Of a stretch of DNA of 64,000 nucleotides, positions 1-10,924 are shown piece by piece. The position numbers and the translations under genes were made by a program. The stretch's first letter is position 1. The number at the start of each line of letters is the position of its first letter. The notes beneath the pieces are model-generated. The model searched no databases. It was not told where the DNA came from and saw only the letters and a list, made by a program, of their open reading frames with translations. Source of the DNA: Chrysoperla carnea (Eukaryota; Arthropoda; Insecta; Neuroptera; Chrysopidae); assembly GCF_905475395.1 (NCBI RefSeq), contig NC_058341.1, positions 75,327,597 through 75,391,596 of the forward strand, written 5' to 3'.

Positions 1-1080
1 AATTGTCATGAAGATAACCTAAAACTGAAATAAACATAATATTTAACAACTTATAAAACATATATTACGTGCAATTAATATTAAATTGTTTAAATCAGTA
101 CCTATCAGCAGTATAATTTATTGGATCATTATTGTTATTATATTTTCTAAAATTGTTCACGTATAATGTATTGTACAATAATTTTCCATAGAGATCCGTA
201 ATATTAACTTTTAGTTAAACTTTGTCTGAAGGAATTTTTCACATATCGCGGATGTATTTTCCTTTAATAAATAAAAGGAAAAACTTTTGTTTGTTGGAGT
301 AAAGATTTCTTTAGATAAACTTTTCATTTTCCTAGTTGAAGAGCGGAAAAATTCAAATAACATCTAGTATATTTTTTATTTTAATTTTGAGTTTCTTTGT
401 TTGAATTCCTACACATCAAATATTTTATTGCATAATGTAAAAACTTATTGTAAAGATCAAGTCTTTTTCTTTTTTAAATATTACCGTTTCTTAAATAAAA
501 AATATTTTTGTATACCTTGGTGTATTTAAACAAATACGATGTTTGTAATTTTAGTACTCTTTACTGGGAGTTAAATGAATAAAATAATTTCATCCAAAAA
601 AGGGAAAAGTCTTGATCGAATTTATTTTCCTTTAAAATTTTCGCACTCAAATAATTATACTTTAATAAGAAATAAATTAACCATTATACTTTAATAACAA
701 ATAAATTAATCATCATACTTTAATAACAAAAGTTAATCATCAAATTCTTCGAAAACTGTATTATATCAAACATAACCTCATCTTTATTAAATGTCATTTG
801 ATATAAATGTGGTTGCCTACAATACAGAAATATGATAGTACACTGTTTTAGATAACGATTTGAAATTTCGTACACTTTTGGCATGAATTATTTTTTGTTT
901 ATGGAGATGAACTATTAAGTTTTACAAAAATGGATTATGCATAATTATATTTGGATACGTAAAATTCGATGGAAAATTTTGTATATTTTTTGGTCACAAT
1001 AAACAACTTACCATGATACATGTGTATATATTCGTGTTTGGATGTTGGCGTCAATTTTTATGCAATCGATATAACATTAA
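1..1080. other. AT-rich intergenic DNA, no gene seen
   Basis: No convincing coding frame on either strand. The only structure seen is the short 29-bp tandem repeat at 654-738, listed separately. Confidence 0.6.
654..738. repeat. Three-copy 29-bp tandem repeat
   Basis: Units at 654-682, 683-711 and 712-738 share the core ATACTTTAATAA followed by an AAATAAATTAA-like tail. The last unit is shorter by two bases. This is a simple minisatellite. Confidence 0.75.
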
Positions 1081-1124
1081 TGATAACTGATTGCCTGACC
1101 GTTTAGAAGATACTTTGAATGTTG

Positions 1125-1137
1125 AATTATGTATGTT
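1125..1137. repeat. 5' target-site duplication of LINE-A
   Basis: AATTATGTATGTT, repeated exactly at 4407-4419. The following base differs (G here, A there), after which both run into A-rich sequence, so the duplication may be up to 18 bp with one mismatch. Confidence 0.88.
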
Positions 1138-3819
1138 GAAAAAAAGCGGAATTCCTGGAAGATTTTTTGCGAAGGTCTTTCCAGGAGTACGCCTATTAAA
1201 GAGATCTGGAATAAGGTTAAGATGTATAGGGGGGCTATCAACCCATATCCTCCTTCTCCATCAAACCAAGGTTGGATCTTTGATTTCTTACAAAATCTGA
1301 CTCCAGACTTTGCCCTTATACCTATTGAAACCCTGCCCGCCCAAAATGATCATCCTATGGATCGTCCGTTCGGAATATGTGAGCTAAGGGGTGTGTTGTC
1401 CGGTCTAGTGGATTCGTCTCCTGGCCCGGATAACATATCCTATAGTATGTTGAAAAACTTGTCGGACAGTACAATATCATCTTTTCTGTCAATATTAAAT
1501 CAACTACTTAGTAGCTCATCTATTCCCGACGAATGGAGACATACGATGATCATTCCAATCCTTAAACCCAATAAAGATCCTAATATACACCAATCTTACC
1601 GTCCCATTGCGCTAGCCTCGTGCGTATCAAAGGTTATGGAACATCTAGTAAAAAACAGGTTGGAATGGTGGTGTGAATACAATAACATCGTTCCACCATA
1701 CTCACGAGGCTTCCGTAAAAATGCCTCTACCCTTGATAACCTTTCTGTACTCTTGACTGATATCCAGATTTCTCTCTCCGAGAATGGATATCTGGTTTGT
1801 TGCTTGATTGACGTAAAAGGAGCCTTCGATAATGTTGACATTAACATTCTCATTAACATTCTCACGTCTCTGTCGGCTCCCCCTGGACTAACTAGCTTCA
1901 TATACGAATTTTTAAAAATTCGTCATCTCACCGTCAACTACCAAAATCATTTATCCGGCCCTAGAACTGCATCAATGGGCTTACCCCAAGGTGCAGTCTT
2001 GAGTCCCCTTCTCTTCAATATCTATTCCTCTGGCTTACAGAATGTAATTCAGCCTCCCTCTCAACTCCTGCAATACGCAGATGATCTTGTCCTATACTCG
2101 TCGTCCAAATCCTTACAAACGGCTATGGATAATGTTTCAAACGCTCTAGTTTTACTTCATAACCATTTAAGATCTATCAATCTGGAAATTTCTGCTACAA
2201 AAAGCTCAGCTCTTGTTTTCTCTAGGCACAGATACAATATCGAATCAATTCCGTTTCTCAACACATCCATCCCTTGCCACCCATCCGCAAAATTCCTAGG
2301 AGTCTTTTTTGATGGAAAGTTGCAATGGAATTCCCATGTCGAATATATCGTAAGTAAGTGTACTCCTCGAATTAACATCCTCCGTGGCCTCACCAAAGTT
2401 TGGTGGGGAGCTGATCAAAGTACTTTACTTATGATATACAGACAAATCATTCGAAGTTTCATCGATTATGGCTCATTCCTCCTATGCCCATTATCAAACC
2501 AACGATCCTCAAAGTTAGATAAAATCCAGTTTCAATCCTTGCGTATTGCCCTAGGACAAATGCGCTCCTGCCCTACTAACGCCCTATTGATTGAAGCAGC
2601 GGATCCTCCATTGATAGTCCGTCGTCTGTATTTGGCAAAAAAATTTTTCCTCAACCAATATTCCTCTTTATCCCACCCGTTAATTCCAAAACTTGCCCAA
2701 CTCAACCAGCTTTGTACAAATTCGGCCTACTGGAGAAATAAAAATCTCCCTCTTCTCTTGGTGGCTTATCGTGTATTTGCAATAATCCCCATTTATCAAT
2801 CTCTTTTATCTCCCTTCTTCACCTTTGACTTTCCATCCCGATATACGGAAATCCCGGTATTTATTGATTGTGGACTTGACAGCGGACATGCAAATTATGG
2901 CTCGCCCTTCGTCAATTCCACTTTCAATGATTACCTTTCCTCAATTCTCCCCAACTATACCTACATCTATACAGATGCTTCTAAGTTGAGTGTAGACTCA
3001 CGTGTGGGCGTTGCGTTTCATTGTGGTGCGCATTCTGCCACACTTAGTTTATCACAACATTTTTCAATTTTCTCTGCGGAATGCGTTGCCATTTTGGAGG
3101 CACTCTCATACGTGGACTCAAACAGTATTAGGAAAACAGCTATAATATCCGACTCGCTGAGTTCTCTCTCGCTAATAAAACAAAATTGCATCTCCTCTAA
3201 AACTCCCTCCCTCATAGTACTAATCAAAAACACCGTACTGAAACTAATTCAAAAACGTTTCTGCGTTGCTTTTGTGTGGTGTCCATCACACATTGGTATA
3301 CGTGGGAACGAATTTGTTGATATGTTGGCTAGGGACGCAGTTCTTATTGGACCAGAAGATAATTCACCTCCACCCGCACAAGATCTGTGGGCTATCTGCA
3401 AAAGTTCTATGCTGAGTGATTGGACTCAAATGTGGAATACATCGCCTAAAGGGCGTAAGCTACATGACATACAACCAACTCCATCACTTGAAACATGGTT
3501 CCACAAATGGGAAGTGGGCAGGAAAAACATAACAATGATTGGTCGCTTGAGAACAGGCCACAATTCGTTACCTGCCCATCTACATCGAATACATATTGTT
3601 CCAGACACCAGATGTAGATGTGGATATTATTATTGTGACATAAATCACATAACGTTCGCCTGCCCACTCCTTAATCAGCATAGAAATATTCTTCTAAGTT
3701 CCCTAGCCCGTATGGGCGTTTTTGGTCCGTATTATATTCCCCATCTCCTATCTCTAAATAAGCTTGAAATCCTCTCTGCAATTTGCAATTTCCTCAACAA
3801 ATCCAAATTTCAAATATAA
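1129..3819 (+). CDS. LINE-A ORF2 C-terminal part: reverse transcriptase plus RNase H
   Basis: This open frame of 896 codons encodes the polymerase of a non-LTR retrotransposon, which makes cDNA from element RNA by target-primed reverse transcription in the nucleus. The order visible is: linker (to about residue 110), RT (about 115-400) with catalytic Asp228 in CLIDVKGAFD, the GLPQGAVLSPLLF block, and YADD at 316-319. Then comes RNase H (about 610-740) with Asp616, Glu651, Asp675 and Asp731 all present, and finally a Cys/His tail (CRCG ... H ... CP). The apurinic endonuclease domain is absent because of 5' truncation. The ATG at 1129 lies inside the duplicated host target site, so it is not the element's own start. 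Whether any protein is made is unknown. The frame is free of stops and all catalytic residues are present, unlike every other LINE in the window. Confidence 0.9.
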   Translation: MYVEKKRNSWKIFCEGLSRSTPIKEIWNKVKMYRGAINPYPPSPSNQGWIFDFLQNLTPDFALIPIETLPAQNDHPMDRPFGICELRGVLSGLVDSSPGPDNISYSMLKNLSDSTISSFLSILNQLLSSSSIPDEWRHTMIIPILKPNKDPNIHQSYRPIALASCVSKVMEHLVKNRLEWWCEYNNIVPPYSRGFRKNASTLDNLSVLLTDIQISLSENGYLVCCLIDVKGAFDNVDINILINILTSLSAPPGLTSFIYEFLKIRHLTVNYQNHLSGPRTASMGLPQGAVLSPLLFNIYSSGLQNVIQPPSQLLQYADDLVLYSSSKSLQTAMDNVSNALVLLHNHLRSINLEISATKSSALVFSRHRYNIESIPFLNTSIPCHPSAKFLGVFFDGKLQWNSHVEYIVSKCTPRINILRGLTKVWWGADQSTLLMIYRQIIRSFIDYGSFLLCPLSNQRSSKLDKIQFQSLRIALGQMRSCPTNALLIEAADPPLIVRRLYLAKKFFLNQYSSLSHPLIPKLAQLNQLCTNSAYWRNKNLPLLLVAYRVFAIIPIYQSLLSPFFTFDFPSRYTEIPVFIDCGLDSGHANYGSPFVNSTFNDYLSSILPNYTYIYTDASKLSVDSRVGVAFHCGAHSATLSLSQHFSIFSAECVAILEALSYVDSNSIRKTAIISDSLSSLSLIKQNCISSKTPSLIVLIKNTVLKLIQKRFCVAFVWCPSHIGIRGNEFVDMLARDAVLIGPEDNSPPPAQDLWAICKSSMLSDWTQMWNTSPKGRKLHDIQPTPSLETWFHKWEVGRKNITMIGRLRTGHNSLPAHLHRIHIVPDTRCRCGYYYCDINHITFACPLLNQHRNILLSSLARMGVFGPYYIPHLLSLNKLEILSAICNFLNKSKFQI

Positions 3820-4406
3820 ATATAACCCCCCCCCCTTCTTATCTATTTTTTGTTTTATATTAAAAAAAAAAAAAAAAAAAAAATTTGTGTGTAGCCCCCT
3901 CTACTGTCAACCCTTCCGCGGCCCCCAACCTATGTGTTTTTTCGTGATATTTCCTTTGTATACAGTCTCGACGGGTCCCGACGACGAACTTCCTGTCTAA
4001 TTCCATGTGTCCTTGTGTTCGTAAAATAGAAAGTACGTTTCATATATTTGTATTTTTATTTATTTATTTATTTATTTTTTTTTTTTTCTCTGTCTTCTCC
4101 TACTCTTTTTTTTTAACTGAATTTATTTATTTTTTCTTTATTTGCAATTTACATATTGTATTTATATGATTTTTTGTTTGTTTGTTTGTTTGAGATTCAT
4201 CTTTTTATTTTTGGATACTAGAAAACAATTTACTTTTATTTTTTAATTTCTAAATTACACTTTTTTTTCTCCTGAATGTTAAATTTTTGTTTTTCTGATC
4301 TATTTTTTATTTAATTATTTATTGTAATATAATTGTATACTTTATTTGGATAATGGCTGTATAGCAAATTAGCTGAAGCCAATTTTAATAAAAAAAAAAA
4401 AAAAAA
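1138..4406 (+). mobile_element. LINE-A: 5'-truncated non-LTR retrotransposon with poly(A) tail and target-site duplication
   Basis: The body starts inside the ORF2 linker that normally joins endonuclease to reverse transcriptase, so ORF1 and the endonuclease are missing. It runs through RT, RNase H and a Cys/His tail, then a ~590-bp T-rich 3'UTR with an internal A-run near 3861, and ends in a poly(A) tract at about 4389-4406. Host sequence AATTATGTATGTT occurs at 1125-1137 and again at 4407-4419, immediately after the tail. This is a target-site duplication of at least 13 bp and fixes both ends. The near-perfect duplication and the uninterrupted reading frame point to a recent insertion. RNase H between RT and the zinc tail suits the I group of LINEs; the exact clade is not assigned. 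Confidence 0.9.
3820..4388 (+). other. LINE-A 3' untranslated region
   Basis: T-rich tract after the ORF2 stop, with an A-run near 3861-3883 and a TTTATTTATT stretch near 4057. It ends in AGCTGAAGCCAATTTTAATA just before the terminal poly(A). Confidence 0.75.
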
Positions 4407-4419
4407 AATTATGTATGTT
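4407..4419. repeat. 3' target-site duplication of LINE-A
   Basis: Second copy of the 13-bp duplication, directly abutting the poly(A) tract of LINE-A. Confidence 0.88.
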
Positions 4420-4682
4420 AAAAATTTAACATATAGTATGCAGTTTGACACATTGATTTTGTAATTTGCCTAGTGTATGATTTTCTAAGTGCTATTAACA
4501 GTTGTACTCTGGAAGTCTAACTATATCAGCTATACGTATAAAAGAGTAAAGTGACATAAAGGTGGTTTAATATAATGGTGCGAATTAACTCTTAATCTAA
4601 ATTTTAAACATTACGAGTTCAATAATTTAAGTTTTCTTGTTAAGTAAATTTGTATATGTAAAGTAGGAATTCAACCCTATCT

Positions 4683-4916
4683 TAATTTTAAATATTTTTT
4701 TTTTTCTTATAATTAAAATTGTAAATCGGGATCATGATGAAGACATGCCTGTTTAAAAAACAATTTTCTTCTTTTCTTTTCGTCAATTGACATTGTATAA
4801 TTTTAAATAATTTTTTTTTTGAATCTTATAATTAAAATTGTAAATCAGGTCATGATAAGGACATACCTGTTTAAAAAACAATTTTCTTCCTTTCTTTTCG
4901 TCAGTTGACATTTGTA
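4683..4916. repeat. Tandem duplication of a ~117-bp unit
   Basis: Two adjacent copies, about 4683-4798 and 4799-4916, each run from TAATTTTAAATA through a T-run, CATGAT, GACAT and CCTGTTTAAAAAACAA to TTTTCGTCA and TTGACATT. They differ by a few substitutions and short indels. Confidence 0.8.
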
Positions 4917-6590
4917 TTTTCGTTTTCAACCCTCTAAAAATGTCAGAGGTGTAATTTGTTCTTTTCTTTGTCTTTGTAAATGTTAACGGTACCATATTTT
5001 TTTTTTTAAATGTAAAAGTACAACACAAATTTTTCTTTGTACGTATAAGTAAAAATTAAAATTATTTATTTAGAAAATTTTTACAAAAATGTGAAAACTA
5101 TTTATTAACAGATTTAAAGTTGTGATATCGTATTAAAAATGAAAGTTAGGGAAGTTTTTGTTAAAGCTTAAGAATTTTTTTATGATTGTTGGAAATTTTT
5201 CTTAAATTTGTTATTCAAATTGTTATTATAGATTCTAATTAAGATTGTCTATGTTTCGCTTAGTTATTGATATAATTGTGCTTTTCCTTCTTAAATTTAT
5301 GGTTTATAATTAATGTAAAAATTGTTTATTAAGAGATAGTTAGATTGAAAAATGTTATTGAAAAATTTTGATAATTTAATAATTTTTGTTAAAGCTTAAA
5401 AAATTCTTTAACATTGTTGAAAGTTTTTCTTAGATTTGTTATTTAAATTGTATTATAGATTCTAGTTACAGTTGTCTTAAACTTTATTAATCGTTAATAT
5501 AATTTTCTTTTTCATAAATTTATAGTTTATACTTAGTTATACAAGGGTGAAAATGGATGCATATCGTTGAATGGGGCGAATTTTCTTGCTTTCTTTATAC
5601 ATAGGGTGATTGCTTTAAAAAAATTTTTTTTTTTTCAAAAAAAAAATTATTTTTTTCCTGACTCTTGGGGAATGTTCCGTAATTTATGTCGGTTAGAGTA
5701 CATAAATTACGAACAAACAGATTACATAAAATAATAGAACTACTTTCTTATGCGCAATGATTGATGCGCGAATTAATTTACTAAGCTACTGGGTGAAGTA
5801 TGAGGAGAATGCCTCTTCGGCTTGGGCGATCGAACAGCGAGCATCGACAATGTAAAAACAGTAATGGATCCCATTCTTTAAATACAATTTTAAATTATCA
5901 GTATGCAGCATACTTAAAATAATGTGTAAAAACAGTGAATTTTTATTAAATTATCTGGTATGTATTAATTTATTACAATTATTGGATTTTTGGAGATAGT
6001 TTGAAAGGTTTTTTGGTTTCAATATATTATGCATCCATTTAAACTTTGATATAAGTTTATTTAAGATTTCTAGGTTCAAATGACTTAGAAGTTATTAATC
6101 TTTATTTGTAAAACACCTTAGATTTTGTGTATTTATTAAATACCTACTTGTATTTTTGTTATTCAGTAAACACTTAATGTGTTAAATTTAGGATACTGTA
6201 CCAATTTTGTAATTAATTATGATTTACATAAAATATCTTTCAAGTTTATATTATTTTTGATATTGTTAACACTTTCCTTTTTGGACATTTTGTTTTGTAG
6301 ATCTGAAATTCAAATCCATGCGGTAACTTTTGGAAGGTAAAGAAATGAAGCATTTACTTTGAACACCAAACATTTCATCCAGTTCGGATCTTAACCTCTG
6401 GACCTGTCAGTTTAAATATCAGGGTGGCTCTGAATAGTACAATTATCCCGGAAAACTGTATGGGTGGGCCCTTAGCATACTTTAACTCGTACTCGTAATC
6501 TCTACTTAACTCGTACTCTAAATCACTTCTTTCACTTTGTAAACTTCGTAACTCTTTAAACTTAATTTTGATATTCTCATTTTCTTATAA
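4917..6590. other. AT-rich DNA without recognised gene
   Basis: No coding frame is supported. The short hairpin at 5679-5712 is the only clear structure. Two stretches sharing GTTAAAGCTTAA and AGATTCTA (near 5160-5235 and 5390-5465) look like an old, degenerate direct duplication. Confidence 0.5.
5679..5712. repeat. 11-bp perfect inverted repeat (hairpin)
   Basis: CGTAATTTATG at 5679-5689 is mirrored by CATAAATTACG at 5702-5712 with a 12-base loop. Flanking GTT/AAC extends the symmetry. Confidence 0.7.
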
Positions 6591-6599
6591 CCCCATCAT

Positions 6600-7040
6600 G
6601 GGTTATCTTTCTTTTTGTTTTTGCTTCAAATGTTTGTGCTTACAGCTATACAGCTGTGTTGTCGCTTTTGCTTAAAGGAAAGCAGGCTCTTTTGCACGCT
6701 TATTGATTTTAAAAGTGCATTCGACATAATTTACGATTCTAATGTGCAATTCTTGCAAAAGTGCAACTCTTACCAAATTGTTCCAAACGAACAATGCAGT
6801 ACTATGTAACACCTTACAAAATGAAAGTATTTTTCACCTACTAATTGAGGGCCCAGTGTATGATTTCATTCGTGCACGTTATCTGCAGAAGTATTTGATG
6901 GGTCCGGATAGTTTTTGTACGGAAAACTATGAAATATTTTTAAATGCTGTTAATGTGCAGCAGTTGAGTGATTTATACTATTATGTAGAATACATGCTCC
7001 GAACGCTTCAATGTATATCTAGTCAGAACATTTTTTAATA
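6600..7040 (+). pseudogene. Decayed LINE reverse-transcriptase fragments
   Basis: Two short frames survive. One, near 6680-6735, reads CTLIDFKSAFDII, the motif around the first catalytic Asp of a LINE RT. The other, 6742-7038, reads HLLIEGPVYDFIRARYLQKY, matching the region after the C-terminal Cys/His box where HLLxxCPVY is usual; the Cys is Gly here. The RT core between them is deleted. The relic resembles the one at 36.06-37.5 kb, which ends in HLLVICPV. Confidence 0.6.
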
Positions 7041-7338
7041 ATTTTATTTATTTATTTATCCCGGTTGCAAGGAAGCTTTAATTATTTTTACACTCTTTTA
7101 GAAAAATTTTATTTTAAGACTGTACAGTATATACTAGAAATATATATGGAGAAAATGTCCAACAAAATTTTATCATAGCTTGCGCCCTCACGGATAAAGT
7201 GAGGTTAAACAGTGACGTTTACGAAACATATTTAAAATGTTTGTATTTTAAGTTTTAAAATAGTTTAGCTAATCGTTAAAATAATTAGGTATCGTTAAAT
7301 GAGTCTTAATCGTCCTCTGGTTATAGGCTATGTGACGT

Positions 7339-7341
<3 letters not shown>

Positions 7342-7431
<90 letters not shown>
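7342..7431. repeat. (AT)n microsatellite, 90 bp
   Basis: Forty-five perfect AT units, preceded by the palindrome GTGACGTCAC at 7332-7341. Any reading frame here simply encodes Ile-Tyr repeats and is not a gene. Confidence 0.95.
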
Positions 7432-7433
<2 letters not shown>

Positions 7434-7451
7434 CCTCTTAAAAGTAGGAAG

Positions 7452-7761
7452 AACAAGAAAAGATTTTCTTGTTTTCCTAGTTTTAAGAGCGTGATTTTGT
7501 AATCGGGGTGTTAATTTTTGAACTGTATTTTATTGAAACTATTTTTGGGATATATTTTCGTGAGAAAAAATAACAACATAAATATATTTTAAATCTGCCA
7601 ATAATGTCTTTGATTTGATACCTAACACGGTATTATACAAATTTGTTTTTAGTATCTAACTTGATGTATATATATTAGTATCTATATTTATATATATATA
7701 TATATATATATCACGTCATAAAATAAAGTTCAAAAACTAAAACTCCGACTACAAAATCACG
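7452..7761. mobile_element. Foldback element with arms related to the 14.35-kb element
   Basis: Sequence 7490-7524 (GCGTGATTTTGTAATCGGGG onward) is the inverse of 7728-7761 (onward to ACTACAAAATCACG), about 34 bp with few mismatches. An inner hairpin AACAAGAAAA/TTTTCTTGTT sits at 7452-7473, and an AT run at 7690-7711. The same arm sequence recurs in the foldback at 14347-14761, so this is a dispersed family with no coding capacity. Confidence 0.6.
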
Positions 7762-8206
7762 ACTTAAAAAAAACTATTCTAAATCAAATTAATATGCACT
7801 AAATAGTAAAATAACAAAATAATAATCAAAATATTTTTTATAGTTCTCCTAATTAAAATGAAATAAAATATATTAGACTACCTAAAAGTCTATCAAATTA
7901 TTTCAATAATATAATTTAGTTGCAATTATTGCTATTTTTGCAGTCGGTGTCAACAAAGTTAATGTAGCAAACTGTTCTGTCACAGTTGTTTCCTTGGCTG
8001 ACACCGACTCCAAAAATAGCAATAGTTGCAACTACATTATATTATTGTAATAATTTGACTTTTAAGTAGTCTAATATTTTTATTTCATTTTACTTGGTAG
8101 AACTCTAAAAAAAAATCTTGTAATTGTATGTTATTCAGAAGAATACGCAATCATATTTTTACTTTTTAGTGCATATTAATTTGTTTTAGAATAGTTTTTT
8201 TTAAGT
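7761..8206. mobile_element. Family I palindromic element, copy 1
   Basis: The ends GACTTAAA and TTTAAGTC are inverse, and the arms stay complementary through TAATATGCACTAAA to AGTCGGTGTCA / TGACACCGACT. They leave a 46-base centre at 7953-7998. Of the 34-base loop core shared with copies 2 and 3, 32 bases match, even though the arms here have diverged. No open reading frame is present, so it is non-autonomous. Sequence beyond 8206 continues into the family's longer outer arm. Confidence 0.8.
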
Positions 8207-8375
8207 CGGTATTGCTTTTTGTTAAAAGTATTTTTATTTTTTTATTTCTAATGAATCTGAAGTACTCTAAACTAATTTATCACTAAAAAAAGAATCATCG
8301 AAATCGGTTGGCGTGATATTGAGTTATTCGTCCATTTGTCGCGCACATACTTAATGAAAACTTAAGGTAGTTGTC
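8207..8375. repeat. Family I outer-arm sequence
   Basis: Contains the diagnostic AATCATCGAAATCGGTTG ... GATATTGAGTTATTC block. The same block appears at 10925-11060, and inverted at 15390-15450. It directly continues copy 1 and ends near ACTTAATGAAAACTTAAG. Confidence 0.65.
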
Positions 8376-8559
8376 GTGGTACAATATATTTATAAATATT
8401 ATGGAATATGCGCGCTGTAAAAGTATACGAGCTTGTAGCTAAGTGATTCATAATATTTAAGCAAGCCTGTACTCGTGGAGACGTTAAACATACAATATTC
8501 ATGTGTACGTATACAACACCAATCCTAACACTCTTCTGTCTGATTCGCTACTATGTATA

Positions 8560-8619
8560 CTCGCTACTACTTGTTTCTGTTTGACTCGCTACTACTTGTT
8601 TCTGTTTGACTCGCTACTA
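8560..8619. repeat. 25-bp tandem repeat, 2.4 copies
   Basis: CTCGCTACTACTTGTTTCTG plus TTTGA at 8560-8584 and 8585-8609 is identical, followed by a partial third copy to 8619. It abuts the CG-rich array that follows. Confidence 0.85.
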
Positions 8620-9130
8620 TGGGCTCACGTATACGGGCTTATTACATTCTTCCCGGTCGGGTAAAAAAATATCGAAACACGTATATTTAATAATTAAGGG
8701 TGCCTGATTTGGTTAATATAATGAGGTTTTCTATATTTTAGCCAGGTACTTTCCTGACCGGGTACACAGTGATCGGGGTTACGAGTATTTAGCCCACGGT
8801 GGGTGCCTGATTAGATTTACGTACTGGGCTTTACCATATTTTTCCCGGTTAGTTGATTGCTAGTGCCAACACGGGTTCACGTATTGGGGCATATTACATC
8901 TGCCCGGTTAGCTGCCCGGCCGGGTGAAAAATATACCATGTATATTTTATTTGAAACATGTATATTTAATAACTAACGGTGCCTTATAGGGTTAATATAA
9001 TGAGGTTCCCCATATTTAATTCCGTTACTTTCGTGACCGGGTGCACAGTGGTCGTGGCAGTACAGTCGATCTCCTTTTCGCACCTTGCATGACTCACGTC
9101 ATCGGGCATTCTTTTCATTTCCCGATCGGT
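8616..9130. repeat. CG-rich repeat array, partial block 1
   Basis: Rearranged units of the same family as 9294-10390: GGGCTCACGTAT near 8622, GGTTCACGTATT near 8873, internal CCCGGTCGGGTAAAAAAATA, GTATATTTAATAA and GTGATCGGGGTTAC. The block closes with CTCACGTCATCGGGC and a TTCTTTTCATTYCC tail at about 9092-9125, the same closing sequence as the main array at 10352-10385. Confidence 0.75.
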
Positions 9131-9293
9131 TTACACAAAGATTAAATGCCCGCAAAAAAATTAGAGGAATTTTTAAAGTTTGTTAAAATTTTTTTCTTTT
9201 ATTTGTATTTTATTTAATGAATAGACTATATTTTATTTCATGTAATTATTTGTTCTTTTATACATTATTTTTATAAAATAATAAAAGAATATC

Positions 9294-10390
9294 ACGTTCA
9301 TATGCTGTATGTGCCTGTTCAGGCTCACGTACCCGATTTTATCCGGTCAGATGCCTGATCGGATAAAAAATATTGAATTACGTATATTTATATTTAAGGG
9401 TGTCTGATTTGGTTGATGTGATAGGGCACACTATTTTTTACCCAGTTACTTTCCCGACCGGCTTGATAGTGATCGGGATTATTATATTTAGCCACGGTGG
9501 GTTCCCGACCAAATTTAAACACTGGAGTTAACGATATTATGCCTGATTGGATGCCTGGTAGGGTCAATAGTAATCGGGATACCACGTTCAGGCGTTGTGA
9601 GTACTTGTTTTGGCTCATGTACTCGGGTCCACTTTAGTTTATTTCGTCAGCTGCCTGGTCGGGTAAAAAAATTTCGAATTACGTATATTTAATAACTAAG
9701 GGTGCCTGGTTTGGTTGATATAACATGGCTTTCTATTTTTTACCTAGTTACTTTCCTGGCCGGGTTCATAGTAATCTGGGTTACTATATTTTGCCACGGT
9801 AGGAGCCAGATCAGATTTATACACTAGTGTTAACGGTATTTTGCCGCATTGGTTGCCTGGTTGGGTCAATAATAAACGAGGTATCTCGTTCAAATGCTGC
9901 GGGTGCATGTTCGGGCTCACGTACCCTGGTATACTTCAATTTGTCCGGTCAGTTGCCGGGTCGGGTAAAAAAATATTGAATTACGTATATTTAATAACTA
10001 AAGGTGCCTGAGTTGGTTAATGTGGATCTCTATTTTCTACCCAGTTACTTTCCTGACTGTGTTCATAGTGGACGGGGTTACTATATGTAGCCACGGTGGG
10101 TGCCCGATCAAAATTTTACACTGGGGTTAACGATATTTTGCCGGGTTGGTTGCCTGGTTGGGTCAATAGTAATCAGGGTAGCGCATTCAGCTGTTGCGGT
10201 TGCCTGTTCGGGCTCACGTACTCGGGTTCACTTTATATACCTGGTCAGTTACCCTGGTTGGGCTAAGATATTCGGGCTAGCGATACTAGTTACCTTGCAG
10301 GGTTTGCATAAGTTGGTGCAGTATTAACCGCCCAGGTCTGTCCCCTTTCATGGCTCACGTCATCGGGCCTTCTTTTCATTCCCTGACCTT
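9294..10390. repeat. CG-rich tandem array, ~297-bp units
   Basis: Three full units and a partial fourth start at the repeated GTTCA-like mark ending at about 9300, 9590, 9892 and 10189 (spacings 290, 302, 297). Each holds GGCTCAYGTACYC, a GTCGGGTAAAAAA box, ATTACGTATATTTAATAACT, TAGCCACGGTGGG and TTGCCTGGTTGGGTCAATA. Copies differ by scattered substitutions, so the array is not newly amplified. It is rich in CG dinucleotides against an AT-rich background. No coding frame runs through the units. It may be satellite DNA or the internal tandem part of a non-autonomous element. Confidence 0.85.
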
Positions 10391-10394
10391 TTCA

Positions 10395-10440
10395 TTTGTG
10401 TACTCCCTCAGGTGTACTCCCTCCTGAGGGAGTACACAAA
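10395..10440. repeat. Perfect 17-bp inverted repeat with a second, competing arm
   Basis: TTTGTGTACTCCCTCAG at 10395-10411 is perfectly complementary to 10424-10440. The intervening 10412-10423 (GTGTACTCCCTC) repeats the left arm, so it can pair with 10426-10437 instead. It immediately follows the CG-rich array. Confidence 0.85.
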
Positions 10441-10924
10441 AATTTAGAATTTTCTGACGCGAAAAATTAATATGGAGATAGATTTCCAGCGGTAATAAAT
10501 TCTTTAAAGTGTTCGAAATCAATTTCCTTTACAGGTTTTATTTCACGCATTCGGGTTTTTACTTTTTTTAATTATTTATTTTATTTTAAATGATCATACA
10601 GTTACCCTATAGCAGGTCCGGATTACGGTTGGTGGGAGCCCCTAACAATGAACGCAAAAAGTTATTTGCATAAAAATGTATACAGAGCCATAATTATACG
10701 TATAATTTGATAATTTTTATGATGTTCAAATGCATTATAAAAAATACCTTTGCTTGTAATATGAATATCATTAATGACAATCATGAGAATCGTATGCGTG
10801 ATTAAAATACAGAAGTTTTACAAGATTTAATCGAAGCAAACACTTCGACAGCATTTTCGAAACATAAAAGAATCTATTAGTATCGAAAAACCCCCTATAA
10901 TTATTCTATTAAGTACGCAATTGG

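Noticed and set aside
7299..7502. 67-codon open frame
   Set aside because: It is translated AT microsatellite (Ile-Tyr repeats).
8616..10390. Regular repeats considered as a CRISPR array
   Set aside because: Units are ~297 bp with no unique spacers, in eukaryotic DNA.
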